From Streptomyces misionensis (lineage in GTDB: Bacteria; Actinomycetota; Actinomycetes; Streptomycetales; Streptomycetaceae): a DNA stretch of 64,000 bases. The notes below the pieces were generated by a model that worked only from the letters and a program-made list of their open reading frames with translations, had not been told where the DNA came from and did not search any database. Location: assembly GCF_900104815.1 (NCBI RefSeq), contig NZ_FNTD01000004.1:992001-1056000 (forward strand), in the 5' to 3' direction. The position numbers were made by a program, and so were the translations under genes. Shown piece by piece: positions 29,038 to 37,208 of the stretch. How positions within the stretch are numbered: the stretch's first letter is position 1; the number at the start of each line of letters is the position of its first letter.

Positions 29038-29323
29038 TTCCACACGGCCGTCCTCAACACCCATGACCGGCGGCGCGACCTGGGCATGCTGAAGTCGATC
29101 GGGATGACGGCCCGCCAGGTGACGGCGATGACGGTGACGTCGATGGCGGCGCTCGGGGTGGTGGGTTCGCTGCTGGGCGTGCCGCTGGGTGACGTACGTC
29201 CGGCACGCACCCCTGCTCGCGCTGACGGCGGTGTCGGGTGCGCTGATCGCGGTGCTGGGCGCGCTGGTGCCGGCGCGGCGCGCGGCCCGGCTCACGGTCG
29301 CGGAGGTGCCACACGGCGAGTGA
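29038..29323 (+). pseudogene. Remnant of an FtsX-type ABC transporter permease
   Basis: The first part reads FHTAVLNTHDRRRDLGMLKSI-type sequence, then GMTARQVTAMTVTSMAALG and VVGSLLGVPLG, the C-terminal core of MacB/FtsX permeases. It then shifts frame near 29190-29210; the other frame continues HAPLLALTAV, IAVLGALVPARRAARL and stops at 29321-29323. About 30 residues normally found between these parts are missing, and the N-terminal bulk and partner ATPase are absent. It is a truncated, deleted and frameshifted relic. Confidence 0.8.
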
Positions 29324-29450
29324 GGCGGCAACCGGTCAGGATCGGAGAAGCCGTGGCGCGCTCCCCCGGCCTAGCGTGGGAGCGCCGGCGGGGAGACCGC
29401 CGGGCCCCGTATCCGGAAGACTTCGAAAGCCTCCCCAAGGAGTGGATCCC

Positions 29451-29822
29451 ATGACCACCGATTCCCCGACCAGCGGCGTGCGGACGCTCGTCTACCCCGT
29501 CAAGGACGCGGCGCGGGCCAAGGCCCTGTTCAGCGCGTTGCTGGGCGTCGAGCCGTACGCCGACGAGCCCTACTACGTCGGTTTCAAGGCCGCCGGGCAG
29601 GATGTCGGCCTCGACCCGAACGGGCATGCGCAGGGGCTGACCGGGCCGGTGCCCTTCTGGCACGTGACCGATCTGCGGGAGCGGCTCGCGGCCCTGCTGG
29701 CGGCGGGCGCCGAGATCGTCCAGGACGTGCGGGACGTGGGCAACGGCAGGCTCGTCGCCTCGGTGAAGGACGCCGACGGCAACATGGTCGGACTCCTCCA
29801 GGACCCGGACGCCGAAAAGTAG
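29451..29822 (+). CDS. VOC-superfamily (glyoxalase-like) protein
   Basis: 123 residues from ATG 29451 with AAGGAG upstream. The beta-alpha-beta-beta-beta fold is visible in TLVYPVKDAARAKALFSALLGVEP and in the second module WHVTDLRERLAALLAAGAEIVQDV ending DADGNMVGLLQDP. One vicinal-oxygen-chelate domain would act as a dimer. Likely metal residues are sparse, so it may be a binding protein or an antibiotic-resistance-like relative. The adjacent MarR gene 43 bp downstream on the same strand may regulate it. Confidence 0.85.
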   Translation: MTTDSPTSGVRTLVYPVKDAARAKALFSALLGVEPYADEPYYVGFKAAGQDVGLDPNGHAQGLTGPVPFWHVTDLRERLAALLAAGAEIVQDVRDVGNGRLVASVKDADGNMVGLLQDPDAEK

Positions 29823-29865
29823 TTGCACACTCAACGACTGGCTGGATCGGTGCTACGGTGCCGGT
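29822..29865 (+). promoter_or_regulatory. marR promoter with GTTG-N6-CAAC dyad
   Basis: GTTG (29822-29825), six bases, CAAC (29832-29835) form a MarR-type dyad. TACGGT (29854-29859) lies 6 nt before the ATG at 29866, with no ribosome site, so the mRNA is probably leaderless and autoregulated. Confidence 0.5.
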
Positions 29866-30282
29866 ATGGCAGTGAAGACGGCCGACGCCCGGCTGGAAGA
29901 ACGGTGGCGGGACATCCTCGCCGTGCACGCGCGCACGATGTGCGAGATAGACCGGGCACTGGCCCCCTACGGGCTGGGGGCCAGCGACTTCGAGGTGCTG
30001 GACATCCTGGCCGCCGAGTCGCCCCGCCAGGGCGATCACTGCCGGGTGCAGAACCTGGTCGGCCGGGTGCATCTCAGCCAGAGCGCGCTGTCCCGGCTGA
30101 TCGGCCGTCTGGAGAAGGACGGCCTGGTGGAACGCTCGGTGTGCACGGAGGACCGCCGCGGGGTGTGGGTCGCCCTCACCTCCAAGGGCCGCACCCTGCA
30201 CGCCGAGGTGCTGCCGCTGCAACGGGCCGTGCTGGAACGGATGCTGACGGAGCGGGAGGACCAGGCGCCGTCCGGGGCGTAG
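29866..30282 (+). CDS. MarR-family transcriptional regulator
   Basis: 138 residues. The winged helix at about 35-110 includes LGASDFEVLDILAAE, VHLSQSALSRLIGRLEKDGL and the wing CTEDRRGVWVALTSKGR. Cys25 (ARTMCEI), Cys58 (DHCRVQ) and Cys92 could make it redox-responsive, as in OhrR-like proteins, but this is speculative. The gene appears leaderless and carries a dyad in its promoter. The VOC gene just upstream is the nearest candidate target. Confidence 0.9.
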   Translation: MAVKTADARLEERWRDILAVHARTMCEIDRALAPYGLGASDFEVLDILAAESPRQGDHCRVQNLVGRVHLSQSALSRLIGRLEKDGLVERSVCTEDRRGVWVALTSKGRTLHAEVLPLQRAVLERMLTEREDQAPSGA

Positions 30283-30330
30283 ACGCCGTCCGGACCCTAC
30301 GGACCGTGGAAGGCGTCCGGGCCGCAGGGG

Positions 30331-31410
30331 TCATCCCGGACGCCGGTCCACCGGGCGCATGGGGGGCAGCGAGGCCGTCGGGAAGTCGCGGGGGCCCGTC
30401 CACAGGGCCGGTACGGCGTCGCAGCGGCGGCACAGTTCGTAGGCGACGGCCTCGTAGTTGACCCGCCAGCCGCGGAAGTGGGGCCATGCCTCCTGCGGGG
30501 TGCGTTCGGCGCGGAAGCCGGCCGCGTCCAGCATCTCCACGGCCGCGTCGAACTCGGCGTAGGTGAGCCGGAGGGGCGCGTCGGGAGAGGGATCGGGGTC
30601 GAAGGGGGCGCGCACCGCGCGCGCGATGTCGCGGAGGGCGCTGAAGCCGGCCCGCAGCACCAGACGGGCCTCCGGCGGCGCTGTCTTCGGGTCCAGGGCG
30701 AGCTGGAGCGCCGCCGCGTCCATCACGGCGATCAGCGCCACCAGCCAGCTGCGGTGCGGACGCGGGGAGCGGAAGGTCAGCAGCACGGGATAGGTCGAGT
30801 GGCTCTCGCCCATGTCCGAGGCCAGCCGCTCCCAGGCCCGGTACAGCTCGGGCAGCGCCGTCTCGGTGTCCACCAGCCACTGCCGGGCCAGGATCTCCGG
30901 ACCCCAGGAGGGCTCCCCCGCCCGGGCCTGGAGCAGGGTGACCTCGATCTCGCGGCGGTTGTAGGCCGCGTAGAGGGTGGGCAGGTAGGCGATCTGGAGC
31001 GCGATCAGGACGGGCCCGGTGGCGGCGGCGACGAAGTCCAGCAGCGACAGCTTCAGCCGGGCGCCGCTGGCGAAACCGAGCGTGAAGAGGCTGGAGCCGG
31101 CCTCCCGGAACGCGGTGGCCCAGGGCAGCGAGGACACCGCGAACAGCAGCAGACCGAAGCCGAAGAGGGCACCGACGAGCCAGCTGGCGAGCATGCCGAT
31201 CAGCATCAGCGGGGCCAGCCAGGTCTGTGCCCGGTCGATGGCCTCGTAGCCGCCGCGCAGCGCCGGCAGCCGCAGGAGCCTGCGCAGCAGCCACCACAGC
31301 CGGAACACCAGCCCGGAGTAGAGGCCGCGCGGAACCACGAGGGTGCGCAGGACGCTGCTCAGCACGGTGGCGAGGAGCAGGGCACCTACCGTGCCGGCGA
31401 TGTATTCCAT
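30331..31410 (-). CDS. Polytopic membrane protein, ion-channel-like N terminus
   Basis: 359 residues from ATG 31410 (a GTG at 31416 is possible; no ribosome site is evident). Three membrane segments lie in the first 155 residues (MEYIAGTVGALLLATVLSS, LAPLMLIGMLASWLVGALFGF, LLDFVAAATGPVLIALQI). The loop SSLFTLGFASG resembles the pore loop of two-helix ion channels in position but lacks the classical selectivity signature. A long cytoplasmic C-terminal domain (about 165-359) is helical, with LARQWLVDTETALPELYRAWERL. Homologues occur in Streptomyces; the function is unknown to me. Confidence 0.75.
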   Translation of the reverse strand: MEYIAGTVGALLLATVLSSVLRTLVVPRGLYSGLVFRLWWLLRRLLRLPALRGGYEAIDRAQTWLAPLMLIGMLASWLVGALFGFGLLLFAVSSLPWATAFREAGSSLFTLGFASGARLKLSLLDFVAAATGPVLIALQIAYLPTLYAAYNRREIEVTLLQARAGEPSWGPEILARQWLVDTETALPELYRAWERLASDMGESHSTYPVLLTFRSPRPHRSWLVALIAVMDAAALQLALDPKTAPPEARLVLRAGFSALRDIARAVRAPFDPDPSPDAPLRLTYAEFDAAVEMLDAAGFRAERTPQEAWPHFRGWRVNYEAVAYELCRRCDAVPALWTGPRDFPTASLPPMRPVDRRPG

Positions 31411-31540
31411 GGGCACATTTTGTCGCCCGCGGGGAGGGGGGACCCGTTTCCCCGGCGGCCACGGGTGCGTCGCCGCCGGTCGCAGGGCCCGCGCGGCGCG
31501 GCCGCGGATCGGCCACGGCCGCCGGCCGTGCGGGGCGCGC

Positions 31541-31939
31541 TCAGCGGGCCAGCAGGGTGCGCACTCCCTGTGAGGTGAGGGTCAGGGCGTGCGAGGAGCT
31601 GCCGTCTATCGCCAGCGAGAGGTCCTCGTCGGGCCACTGGGAGGCCAGCGCGCCCAGCGGGATGAGGCGGTAGCGCGAGACGAAGGGCAGCAGTTCGGCC
31701 ATCTCGCCCTCCGTGGTGAACACGGGGACGACCGGGTCGCCTCCCGGCTGTTCCAGGACGGGCAGGGCCACCGTCGTGGCGTCGGCGCCCTCCCCGTCGA
31801 TCGCGTCGTCCGGCACGGGGACGAGCACGTCGCTGTGGGCGAGGGTGTCCAGGGCCCTCTGGTCCTCGGCATCGGCGACCAGGGCGTCCAGCGCCTGCTG
31901 GGCGGGCGTCGGCAGGGCGTCGTGTGCGGGTGTCTCCAT
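31541..31939 (-). CDS. SseB-like protein
   Basis: 132 residues from ATG 31939. The chain alternates helix and strand, and VLVPVPDD, ALPVLEQPGGDPVVPVFTT, MAELLPFVSRYRLIPLGAL and DLSLAIDGSSSHALTLT match the SseB N-terminal domain found in stress and secretion proteins of enterobacteria and in many Streptomyces proteins. It is soluble and acidic. The molecular role of these domains in actinomycetes is not known. It lies 115 bp downstream of the NCS1 permease end on the opposite side of a non-coding gap. Confidence 0.8.
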   Translation of the reverse strand: METPAHDALPTPAQQALDALVADAEDQRALDTLAHSDVLVPVPDDAIDGEGADATTVALPVLEQPGGDPVVPVFTTEGEMAELLPFVSRYRLIPLGALASQWPDEDLSLAIDGSSSHALTLTSQGVRTLLAR

Positions 31940-32054
31940 GGCAGATCCCCAGGTAGCGGTGGTCGTACGGGCCACCCGGACGGACTTGCCCGGGCGGGCT
32001 CCCGCCTCGCGTACCCGGTGCGCGCCCCGGGCATGCGTGGGAATCGGCGGCGGC

Positions 32055-33569
32055 TCACGCGTTGAGGAACTCCTCGCCGGGCGCGGGGCTCGGCGCCAGG
32101 GCCTCCTGGGCGCGCACCCGGCGCCGGCCGAGCAGCAGGGTGCCGAGGAAGGAGAGCGCGAGGGCGGCCACGACGCCCAGGTTGGCGTACGCCCAGGCGC
32201 CGGTACGGCCGCCGAGGCCGAGCGGCCGGAGCAGGTAGCCCTGCCAGCCCAGCCAGTGCGCGGCGGTGTTGGTGACCAGGCCCCAGCCGACGGCCGTGGC
32301 GGCGAGGGTGAGCAGCGGGGGCACCAGGGGGATGTCGCCGTAGCGGCCGTGCGGGCGGTAGAGGTCGCCGTCGTCGTAGTCGCGGCGGCGCAGCGCGAGG
32401 TCCCCGAGCATCACGCCGGACCAGGCGGCGACGGGCACGCCGAGCGTGGTCAGGAAGCCCATGAACTGGCCGAGGAAGCCGCCGGCGAAGAACACGATGT
32501 AGACGGAGCCGGCGATCATCAGGCAGCCGTCCCACAACGCGGCCAGATAGCGGGGCACGCGCAGCCCGGCGGAGAGCAGGGCGAGGCCCGAGGAGTAGAT
32601 GTCGAGGACCGCGCCGCCGACCAGGCTGAGCACGGCCACCACGGCGAACGGCACCAGGAACCAGGTGGGCAGGATGGTGGCCAGCGCGCCGATCGGGTCG
32701 TCGGCGATGGCGCGGCTCAGCCCCGGCGAGGAGCCGGCCAGCAGCACGCCGAACACCAGCAGCAGCACGGGGGCCAGCGAGCCGCCGAAAGCGGTCCAGC
32801 CGATCACGCCCAGGCTGGAGGAGTCGCGGGGCAGGTAGCGGGAGTAGTCGGCGGCGGCGTTGATCCAGCCGAGGCCGAAGCCGGCCATCATGAACACCAG
32901 CGCGCCCATCATCTGCTGCGCCGATCCGCCCGGCACCGCCTTGACGGCGTTCCAGTCGACGTGGTGGGCGACCAGGCCGACGTAGACGAGGGTGAGGACT
33001 CCGGTGATCACCGTGATGGCGGTCTGCAACCGCATGATCAGGTCGAAGCCCATCACACCGGCGACGACGGTCAGCGCGGCCACCACCATCAGGGCGACCA
33101 CCTTGGTCTCCGTGCCGCCGCCCCAGCCGAGGCTGGTGAAGACGGTCGCGGTGGCCAGGGTGGCGAGCGAGATGAGGGCCGTCTCCCAGCCGACCGTGAG
33201 CATCCAGGAGACCACCGAGGGCAGCCGGTTGCCGCGCACCCCGTAGGCGGCGCGGCTGAGCACCATGGTGGGCGCCGAACCGCGTTTGCCGGCGACCGAG
33301 ACGAAGCCGCACAGCAGGAAGGAGACGACGATGCCGATCGTGCCGGCGACGAGCGCCTGCCAGAAGGAGATGCCGAAGCCGAACGCGAAGGCGCCGTAAC
33401 TGAGCCCGAGGACGGAGACGTTCGCGCCGAACCAGGGCCAGAACAGCATGCGCGGGGTGCCTCTGCGGTCCGCGTCCCCGATCACGTCGAGCCCGTGCGT
33501 CTCCAGCTGGATCGGGCGGGCGGCGGCTCTGTCGTGGGTGATGCCGAGGGGGTCGTGCGAATGCGTCAT
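32055..33569 (-). CDS. NCS1-family nucleobase permease (cytosine/purine type)
   Basis: 504 residues from ATG 33569, with AGGACAGGCAGG upstream. Twelve membrane segments are apparent. MLFWPWFGANVSVLGLSYG at the start is the canonical NCS1 first helix with substrate and sodium residues. GSAPTMVLSRAAYGVRGN and GLGWINAAADYSRYLP are also diagnostic. It imports cytosine, purines or related bases by sodium or proton symport. No catabolic gene adjoins it, so the substrate cannot be narrowed. Confidence 0.93.
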   Translation of the reverse strand: MTHSHDPLGITHDRAAARPIQLETHGLDVIGDADRRGTPRMLFWPWFGANVSVLGLSYGAFAFGFGISFWQALVAGTIGIVVSFLLCGFVSVAGKRGSAPTMVLSRAAYGVRGNRLPSVVSWMLTVGWETALISLATLATATVFTSLGWGGGTETKVVALMVVAALTVVAGVMGFDLIMRLQTAITVITGVLTLVYVGLVAHHVDWNAVKAVPGGSAQQMMGALVFMMAGFGLGWINAAADYSRYLPRDSSSLGVIGWTAFGGSLAPVLLLVFGVLLAGSSPGLSRAIADDPIGALATILPTWFLVPFAVVAVLSLVGGAVLDIYSSGLALLSAGLRVPRYLAALWDGCLMIAGSVYIVFFAGGFLGQFMGFLTTLGVPVAAWSGVMLGDLALRRRDYDDGDLYRPHGRYGDIPLVPPLLTLAATAVGWGLVTNTAAHWLGWQGYLLRPLGLGGRTGAWAYANLGVVAALALSFLGTLLLGRRRVRAQEALAPSPAPGEEFLNA

Positions 33570-33700
33570 CACGGCCTGCCTGTCCTGAACGTGTCCAGCT
33601 CACGCTAGGTCGGCACATCGAGGGCCGCAACGCAGGCGGCACCGGCGCCGGGGCGGGTCGGCGCGTACGCGGAACCGCCCCGGCGGCTCGCCGGTCGCCT

Positions 33701-33862
33701 TCAGGCGCTGTCCCCGCCGGGCTCCTCCTCGGGGACCTCGACGGGTGTCTCGTCGGCCGCGCCCTCCGCCTGCGAGGGCGTGGTGCGCGTCGGCTGCTGC
33801 CCGCCCATGTCGTCCGGTTCCCGCTCGCCTTCTGCCTGGGACGGGGTCGTGTACTCGCTCAT
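33701..33862 (-). CDS. Small acidic protein with a duplicated TTPSQAEG motif
   Basis: 53 residues from ATG 33862, preceded by GGGGAGG with 6-nt spacing. The octapeptide TTPSQAEG occurs twice, at residues 5-12 and 27-34, and the C terminus is highly acidic (VEVPEEEPGGDSA). It is predicted to be disordered and has no Cys or membrane segment. The good ribosome site, codon bias and internal repeat support a real gene despite its size. The function is unknown. Confidence 0.65.
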   Translation of the reverse strand: MSEYTTPSQAEGEREPDDMGGQQPTRTTPSQAEGAADETPVEVPEEEPGGDSA

Positions 33863-34048
33863 CGTGACCTCCCCGACTCCGCGCGTACCTCTGTGTCGGA
33901 CCCCCGGGTACCCGCCCGGGGCAGGTGCGAAGAGCGGGCGGAACGGGTGAATCCCCCGGGCCCGGGACGGGTACCTGGGCGGTCCGGCGCAGCATGCGGC
34001 GCCGGGGTACCGAAAGAGCAGGAAACACCCTCACCGCCTGGAGGAGCC

Positions 34049-34243
34049 ATGGCGGGTATCAGCCCCCCTGATCTGCAGAAAGCCCTGTCCGGCGTGGGGT
34101 ACCCGGCCGATTCCGAGCAGTTGCGGCAGGCCGCGGAGCACAATCACGCGCCCAAGGAGGTCACGGACCGCATCTCGCATCTCGGGAAGCGGACGTTCGA
34201 GAACCCGGCGGAGGTCAGCAAGGCCGTCTTCCGGGACGAGTGA
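34049..34243 (+). CDS. DUF2795 protein
   Basis: 64 residues from ATG 34049 with GGAGGAGCC directly upstream. ISPPDLQKALSGVGYPADSEQL, QAAEHNHAPKEVTDRISHL and FENPAEVSKAVF match DUF2795, a small helical domain widespread in actinomycetes and often found with stress proteins. It may bind nucleic acid or protein, but no function is established. It diverges from the 53-residue gene. Confidence 0.85.
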   Translation: MAGISPPDLQKALSGVGYPADSEQLRQAAEHNHAPKEVTDRISHLGKRTFENPAEVSKAVFRDE

Positions 34244-34409
34244 CCGGGCCCCACGATCCGGCGCGCGGGACCACCGCGGTACCGCGCGCCTTGCCGTACG
34301 GCGTGGCGTACGGCGGTCGGGTACGGCGGCGTGGCGTTGCGCGGGGCCGGTGGGTACGGCGGCGAGGATGGCGCTCGGCAGGAGCCGGGTGGAGGCGGGT
34401 GGTGCGGGT

Positions 34410-35480
34410 ATGACGCTGGACCGGGTCGGCCTGGTCGTGCACGGCGGGCGCGCGGAGGCGCGGGCCGCGGCGCGGACGGTGCGCGAGTGGTGCGCGGAGC
34501 ACGCGGTGGCCTGCGCGGACATCGACGTGTGGCGGGAGGGCGCCCGGCACAGCGCGCGGGAGGAGATGGACGCGGCGGGCGATCCCGACCTCGTCGTCAC
34601 GCTCGGCGGCGACGGCACCTTTCTGCGCGGGGCGCGGCTCGCGGCGGAGAACGACGCGCTGCTGCTGGGCGTGGACCTCGGACGGGTCGGCTTCCTCACC
34701 GAGGTGCCGGCCTCGGCGGTGCGCTCCGCGCTGGACGCGGTGCGCGAGGAGCGGATCACCGTCGAGAACCGGATGATGCTCACCATGCGGGCCTCCTGCC
34801 GCCTGGAGGTGCCCGCGCAGATGGAGGCGCTGATGCGGTACGGCCGGGGGCCGATGCTGCCGCCGCCCCGGGTGCGCGTGGAGTGCGAGGCGGGCGGTGA
34901 CTGGGGGGTCGCGCTGAACGTCACCGCGCTCAACGACATCGTGCTGGAGAAGCTGGCCCGCGACCGGCAGGTGTCGGTGGCGGTCTATCTGGCCGGGCGG
35001 CTGCTGGCCTGCTACTCGGCGGACGCGCTGCTGGTGGCGACGCCGACCGGATCCACGGCGTACAGCTTCGCCGCCGGGGGCCCGGTGGTCTCGCCCCGCA
35101 CGGAGGCGCTGGTCTTCACGCCGGTGGCACCGCACATGGTGTTCAACCGGTCGGTGGTGGCCGCCCCGGACGAGCCGGTGGCCCTGCGGGTGCTGGAACG
35201 CTCGGGCCAGGCCGCGGTCAGCATCGACGGCCAGCTGCGGGGAGTGCTGGGCCCGGGCGACTGGATCGGCGTGTACGCGGCGCCGCGCCGGCTGAAGGCG
35301 GTCCGGCTGGGGCCCATGGACTTCTACGGACGGCTGCGCGAGCGCATGAACCTCACCGACGCCCCGGCCGCCCTCGCCGACGGCCAGGCCGCCCCGCTGT
35401 GGCCGGTGACCTCACCGCCCCCCGACGACCTGGCCCATCTGGCCCTGCCGTCCGCCCCGGGCGACATGCCCCCGACCTGA
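34410..35480 (+). CDS. NAD kinase (second, ATP/polyphosphate type)
   Basis: 356 residues from ATG 34410, the start used by the closest Streptomyces relatives I recall; ATG 34368 is an alternative. The catalytic GGDGTFLRGARLA (about 66-78) and the NAD-binding LVATPTGSTAYSFAAGGPV (about 210-228) are intact, as is LGRVGFLTE. It phosphorylates NAD to NADP in the cytoplasm. An extra Pro/Ala-rich tail of about 35 residues follows the core. Streptomyces carry two NAD kinases; this is the isoform starting MTLDRVGLVVHGG. Confidence 0.92.
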   Translation: MTLDRVGLVVHGGRAEARAAARTVREWCAEHAVACADIDVWREGARHSAREEMDAAGDPDLVVTLGGDGTFLRGARLAAENDALLLGVDLGRVGFLTEVPASAVRSALDAVREERITVENRMMLTMRASCRLEVPAQMEALMRYGRGPMLPPPRVRVECEAGGDWGVALNVTALNDIVLEKLARDRQVSVAVYLAGRLLACYSADALLVATPTGSTAYSFAAGGPVVSPRTEALVFTPVAPHMVFNRSVVAAPDEPVALRVLERSGQAAVSIDGQLRGVLGPGDWIGVYAAPRRLKAVRLGPMDFYGRLRERMNLTDAPAALADGQAAPLWPVTSPPPDDLAHLALPSAPGDMPPT

Positions 35481-35527
35481 CCTGCCCCGAGGCGGGCCTC
35501 GGGGCGGCGGCCCACCCGGCCCGGGTC

Positions 35528-36205
35528 TCAGAGCAGTGGCTCGCCCTCCTGGAGGCGCACGCCGGCCGGTGTGACCCGGTCGGTGCGTTCCGAGCCGCCG
35601 ATGACCCGGATCCAGCTGTCCACGGTCAGTTCGCGGCCGTCCAGCGTGATCTGGAATCCGCCGTACATGCCCGGGACCGGGAACCAGCAGACGGGGTGGT
35701 CGAGTTCGGTCAGCGCCTCCACCTCGGGCAGCCACAGCGCGTGCCGGGTGGCCAGGTCCGAGCCGCCCTCCAGGGCCGCCCGGTGGCGGATCAGCCGGTT
35801 CAAGTGCTCCTGGAGCAGGGCGATCTCGGCGGGCGGCACGGGGTGTCTGACGACCGGGCGCAGCAGTTCGGCGAGTCGGTGGTGGCCGCGGCGGGCGGCG
35901 ATGTCCGCGGCGCGTTCCCCGTCGCCCATCCGCAGTGTCCGCAGCGCGCCGCGGGCGAGCAGCCCCTCGACGGTCGCGGCGCCGGCGCCGTGCCAGGCGG
36001 CCTGGTGCAGCGGGGTGTATCCGCTACGGCCTTCCAGACGGGGGCAGTTGACCCATTCCGGCCGCTCGGCCAGCACGTCCTCCACGGCCGCCCAGTCCCC
36101 GTCCCGCGCGGCGTCGGCGAGCCGGTCGCGTGCCTGCGCGAAGCGGGGCTTGAGCGACGACCGCAGGGTGACGCCGTCCCACTCCGTGACCCGTTGCTCC
36201 CTCAC
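35528..36205 (-). CDS. Ankyrin-repeat protein
   Basis: 225 residues from GTG 36205. Two to three ankyrin repeats lie in the first 120 residues: LADAARDGDWAAVEDVLAERP, SGYTPLHQAAWHGAGAATVEG LLARGA-type sequence, and GERAADIAARRGHHRLAELL. The C-terminal half (about 130-225), with WLPEVEALTELDHPVCWFPVPGM and QITLDGRELTVDSWIRV, is a conserved extension. It probably mediates protein-protein contacts in the cytoplasm. It follows the DUF7144 membrane protein gene by 30 bp on the same strand and may be the third gene of that operon. Confidence 0.88.
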   Translation of the reverse strand: MREQRVTEWDGVTLRSSLKPRFAQARDRLADAARDGDWAAVEDVLAERPEWVNCPRLEGRSGYTPLHQAAWHGAGAATVEGLLARGALRTLRMGDGERAADIAARRGHHRLAELLRPVVRHPVPPAEIALLQEHLNRLIRHRAALEGGSDLATRHALWLPEVEALTELDHPVCWFPVPGMYGGFQITLDGRELTVDSWIRVIGGSERTDRVTPAGVRLQEGEPLL

Positions 36206-36235
36206 GGCGGCGAGTGTACGCGCCGCCGTGGAGGG

Positions 36236-36667
36236 TCAGTCGAAGATGGTCCGGCCGTCCTTGCGGACCACGCACAGCGCCCAGATGGTGAATCCGGCCA
36301 GCGCGATCATCACGATCGACCAGACCGGGTAGTACGGCAGCGACAGGAAGTTGGCGATGATGATCAGCGCGGCGATGACCACACCGCCGGCCCGCGCCCA
36401 GGCGGACACCCGCATCAGTCCCAGGCCGATGACGACGGCGACGGCGCCCAGCACCAGATGGACCCAGCCCCAGCCGGTGAGGCTGAACTGGAAGACGTAG
36501 CTGCGGGTGGTGAGGAAGACGTCGTCGCGGGCGATCCCCATGATGCCGCGGAAGATGTCGAGTATCCCGGTGAGCAGGAGCATCACCGCGGCGAAGGCGG
36601 TCAGCCCGGTCGCCCACAGTTGCCTGGTGGTCGGCTCGTGTTCGTGCGTGGTGCGCGGTGCGGTCAT
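36236..36667 (-). CDS. DUF7144-type four-helix membrane protein
   Basis: 143 residues from ATG 36667, overlapping the SHOCT gene stop by 4 bp. Four membrane helices are visible, starting LWATGLTAFAAVMLLLTGILD. FRGIMGIARDDVFLTTRSYVF, then GWGWVHLVLGAVAVVIGLGL and FLSLPYYPVWSIVMIAL, match a family common in Streptomyces next to stress proteins. The function is unknown. The operon order is SHOCT protein, this protein, ankyrin protein. Confidence 0.88.
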   Translation of the reverse strand: MTAPRTTHEHEPTTRQLWATGLTAFAAVMLLLTGILDIFRGIMGIARDDVFLTTRSYVFQFSLTGWGWVHLVLGAVAVVIGLGLMRVSAWARAGGVVIAALIIIANFLSLPYYPVWSIVMIALAGFTIWALCVVRKDGRTIFD

Positions 36668-37116
36668 CGTGCCACCTCGTTCTTCTCCGGTGCGGTCGGG
36701 GCGTGGTCGGCGAGCACCATCTCCTTGGCCCGGCGGAACTCGTCCTCGGTGATGTCCCCGCGCGCCTTCATCTCGGAGAGCCGGGCGAGTTCGTCGGCGC
36801 GGGAGCCGCCGTCCCGGGCGGTCTGGCGGACGTACTCGTCGAAGGCCCGCTGCTGGGCGCGGGCCTGTTCGACCTCGCGGCGGCCCATGCCCTTGCCGCG
36901 GGCGATCAGGTAGACGAAGACACCGAGGAACGGCAGCAGTACGACGCAGAGCAGCCACGCGGCCTTGCCCCCGCCGCCCAGGGCATCGTCACGGAAGATG
37001 TCCATGACCACCCGGAAGAGCAGCACGAACCACATGATCCACAGGAAGAACACCAGCATGGACCAGAAGACGCTCAGCGCCGGGTAGTCATAGGCGAGGT
37101 AGGTCTGCGCACTCAT
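36664..37116 (-). CDS. PLDc_N/SHOCT-domain membrane protein
   Basis: 150 residues from ATG 37116, with GGAGGAGGCGAC upstream. Two membrane helices (about 15-37, FWSMLVFFLWIMWFVLLFRVV, and 50-70) match the phospholipase-D-nuclease N-terminal domain. A short cytoplasmic linker leads to a SHOCT domain (about 115-142: RADELARLSEMKARGDITEDEF). SHOCT segments are oligomerisation or tethering motifs. The first-gene position in the operon and a TCACCC-N5-GGGTGA dyad 76 bp upstream suggest regulated stress expression. No enzyme activity is expected. Confidence 0.9.
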   Translation of the reverse strand: MSAQTYLAYDYPALSVFWSMLVFFLWIMWFVLLFRVVMDIFRDDALGGGGKAAWLLCVVLLPFLGVFVYLIARGKGMGRREVEQARAQQRAFDEYVRQTARDGGSRADELARLSEMKARGDITEDEFRRAKEMVLADHAPTAPEKNEVAR

Positions 37117-37191
37117 GTCGCCTCCTCCGTCCCGGGCCACGCCCGGTGGTCGGTCGTCCGTCCAGGCTGCGCTGCGGGAGGCCGGCACGCC

Positions 37192-37208
37192 TCACCCTGG
37201 GTGGGTGA
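37192..37208. promoter_or_regulatory. TCACCC-N5-GGGTGA element, copy 1
   Basis: TCACCC (37192-37197), TGGGT, GGGTGA (37203-37208), 76 bp upstream of the SHOCT gene start. On the minus strand it is followed by GGCGTGCCGG, very similar to copy 2. It also overlaps the stop codon of the HdeD-like gene. Confidence 0.55.

Noticed and set aside
33906..34010. Three GGGTAC strings resembling the -10 of SigB/SigH-type stress promoters between the 53-residue and DUF2795 genes.
   Set aside because: No GTTT-like -35 lies at the required distance, and GGGTAC is common at this G+C content.
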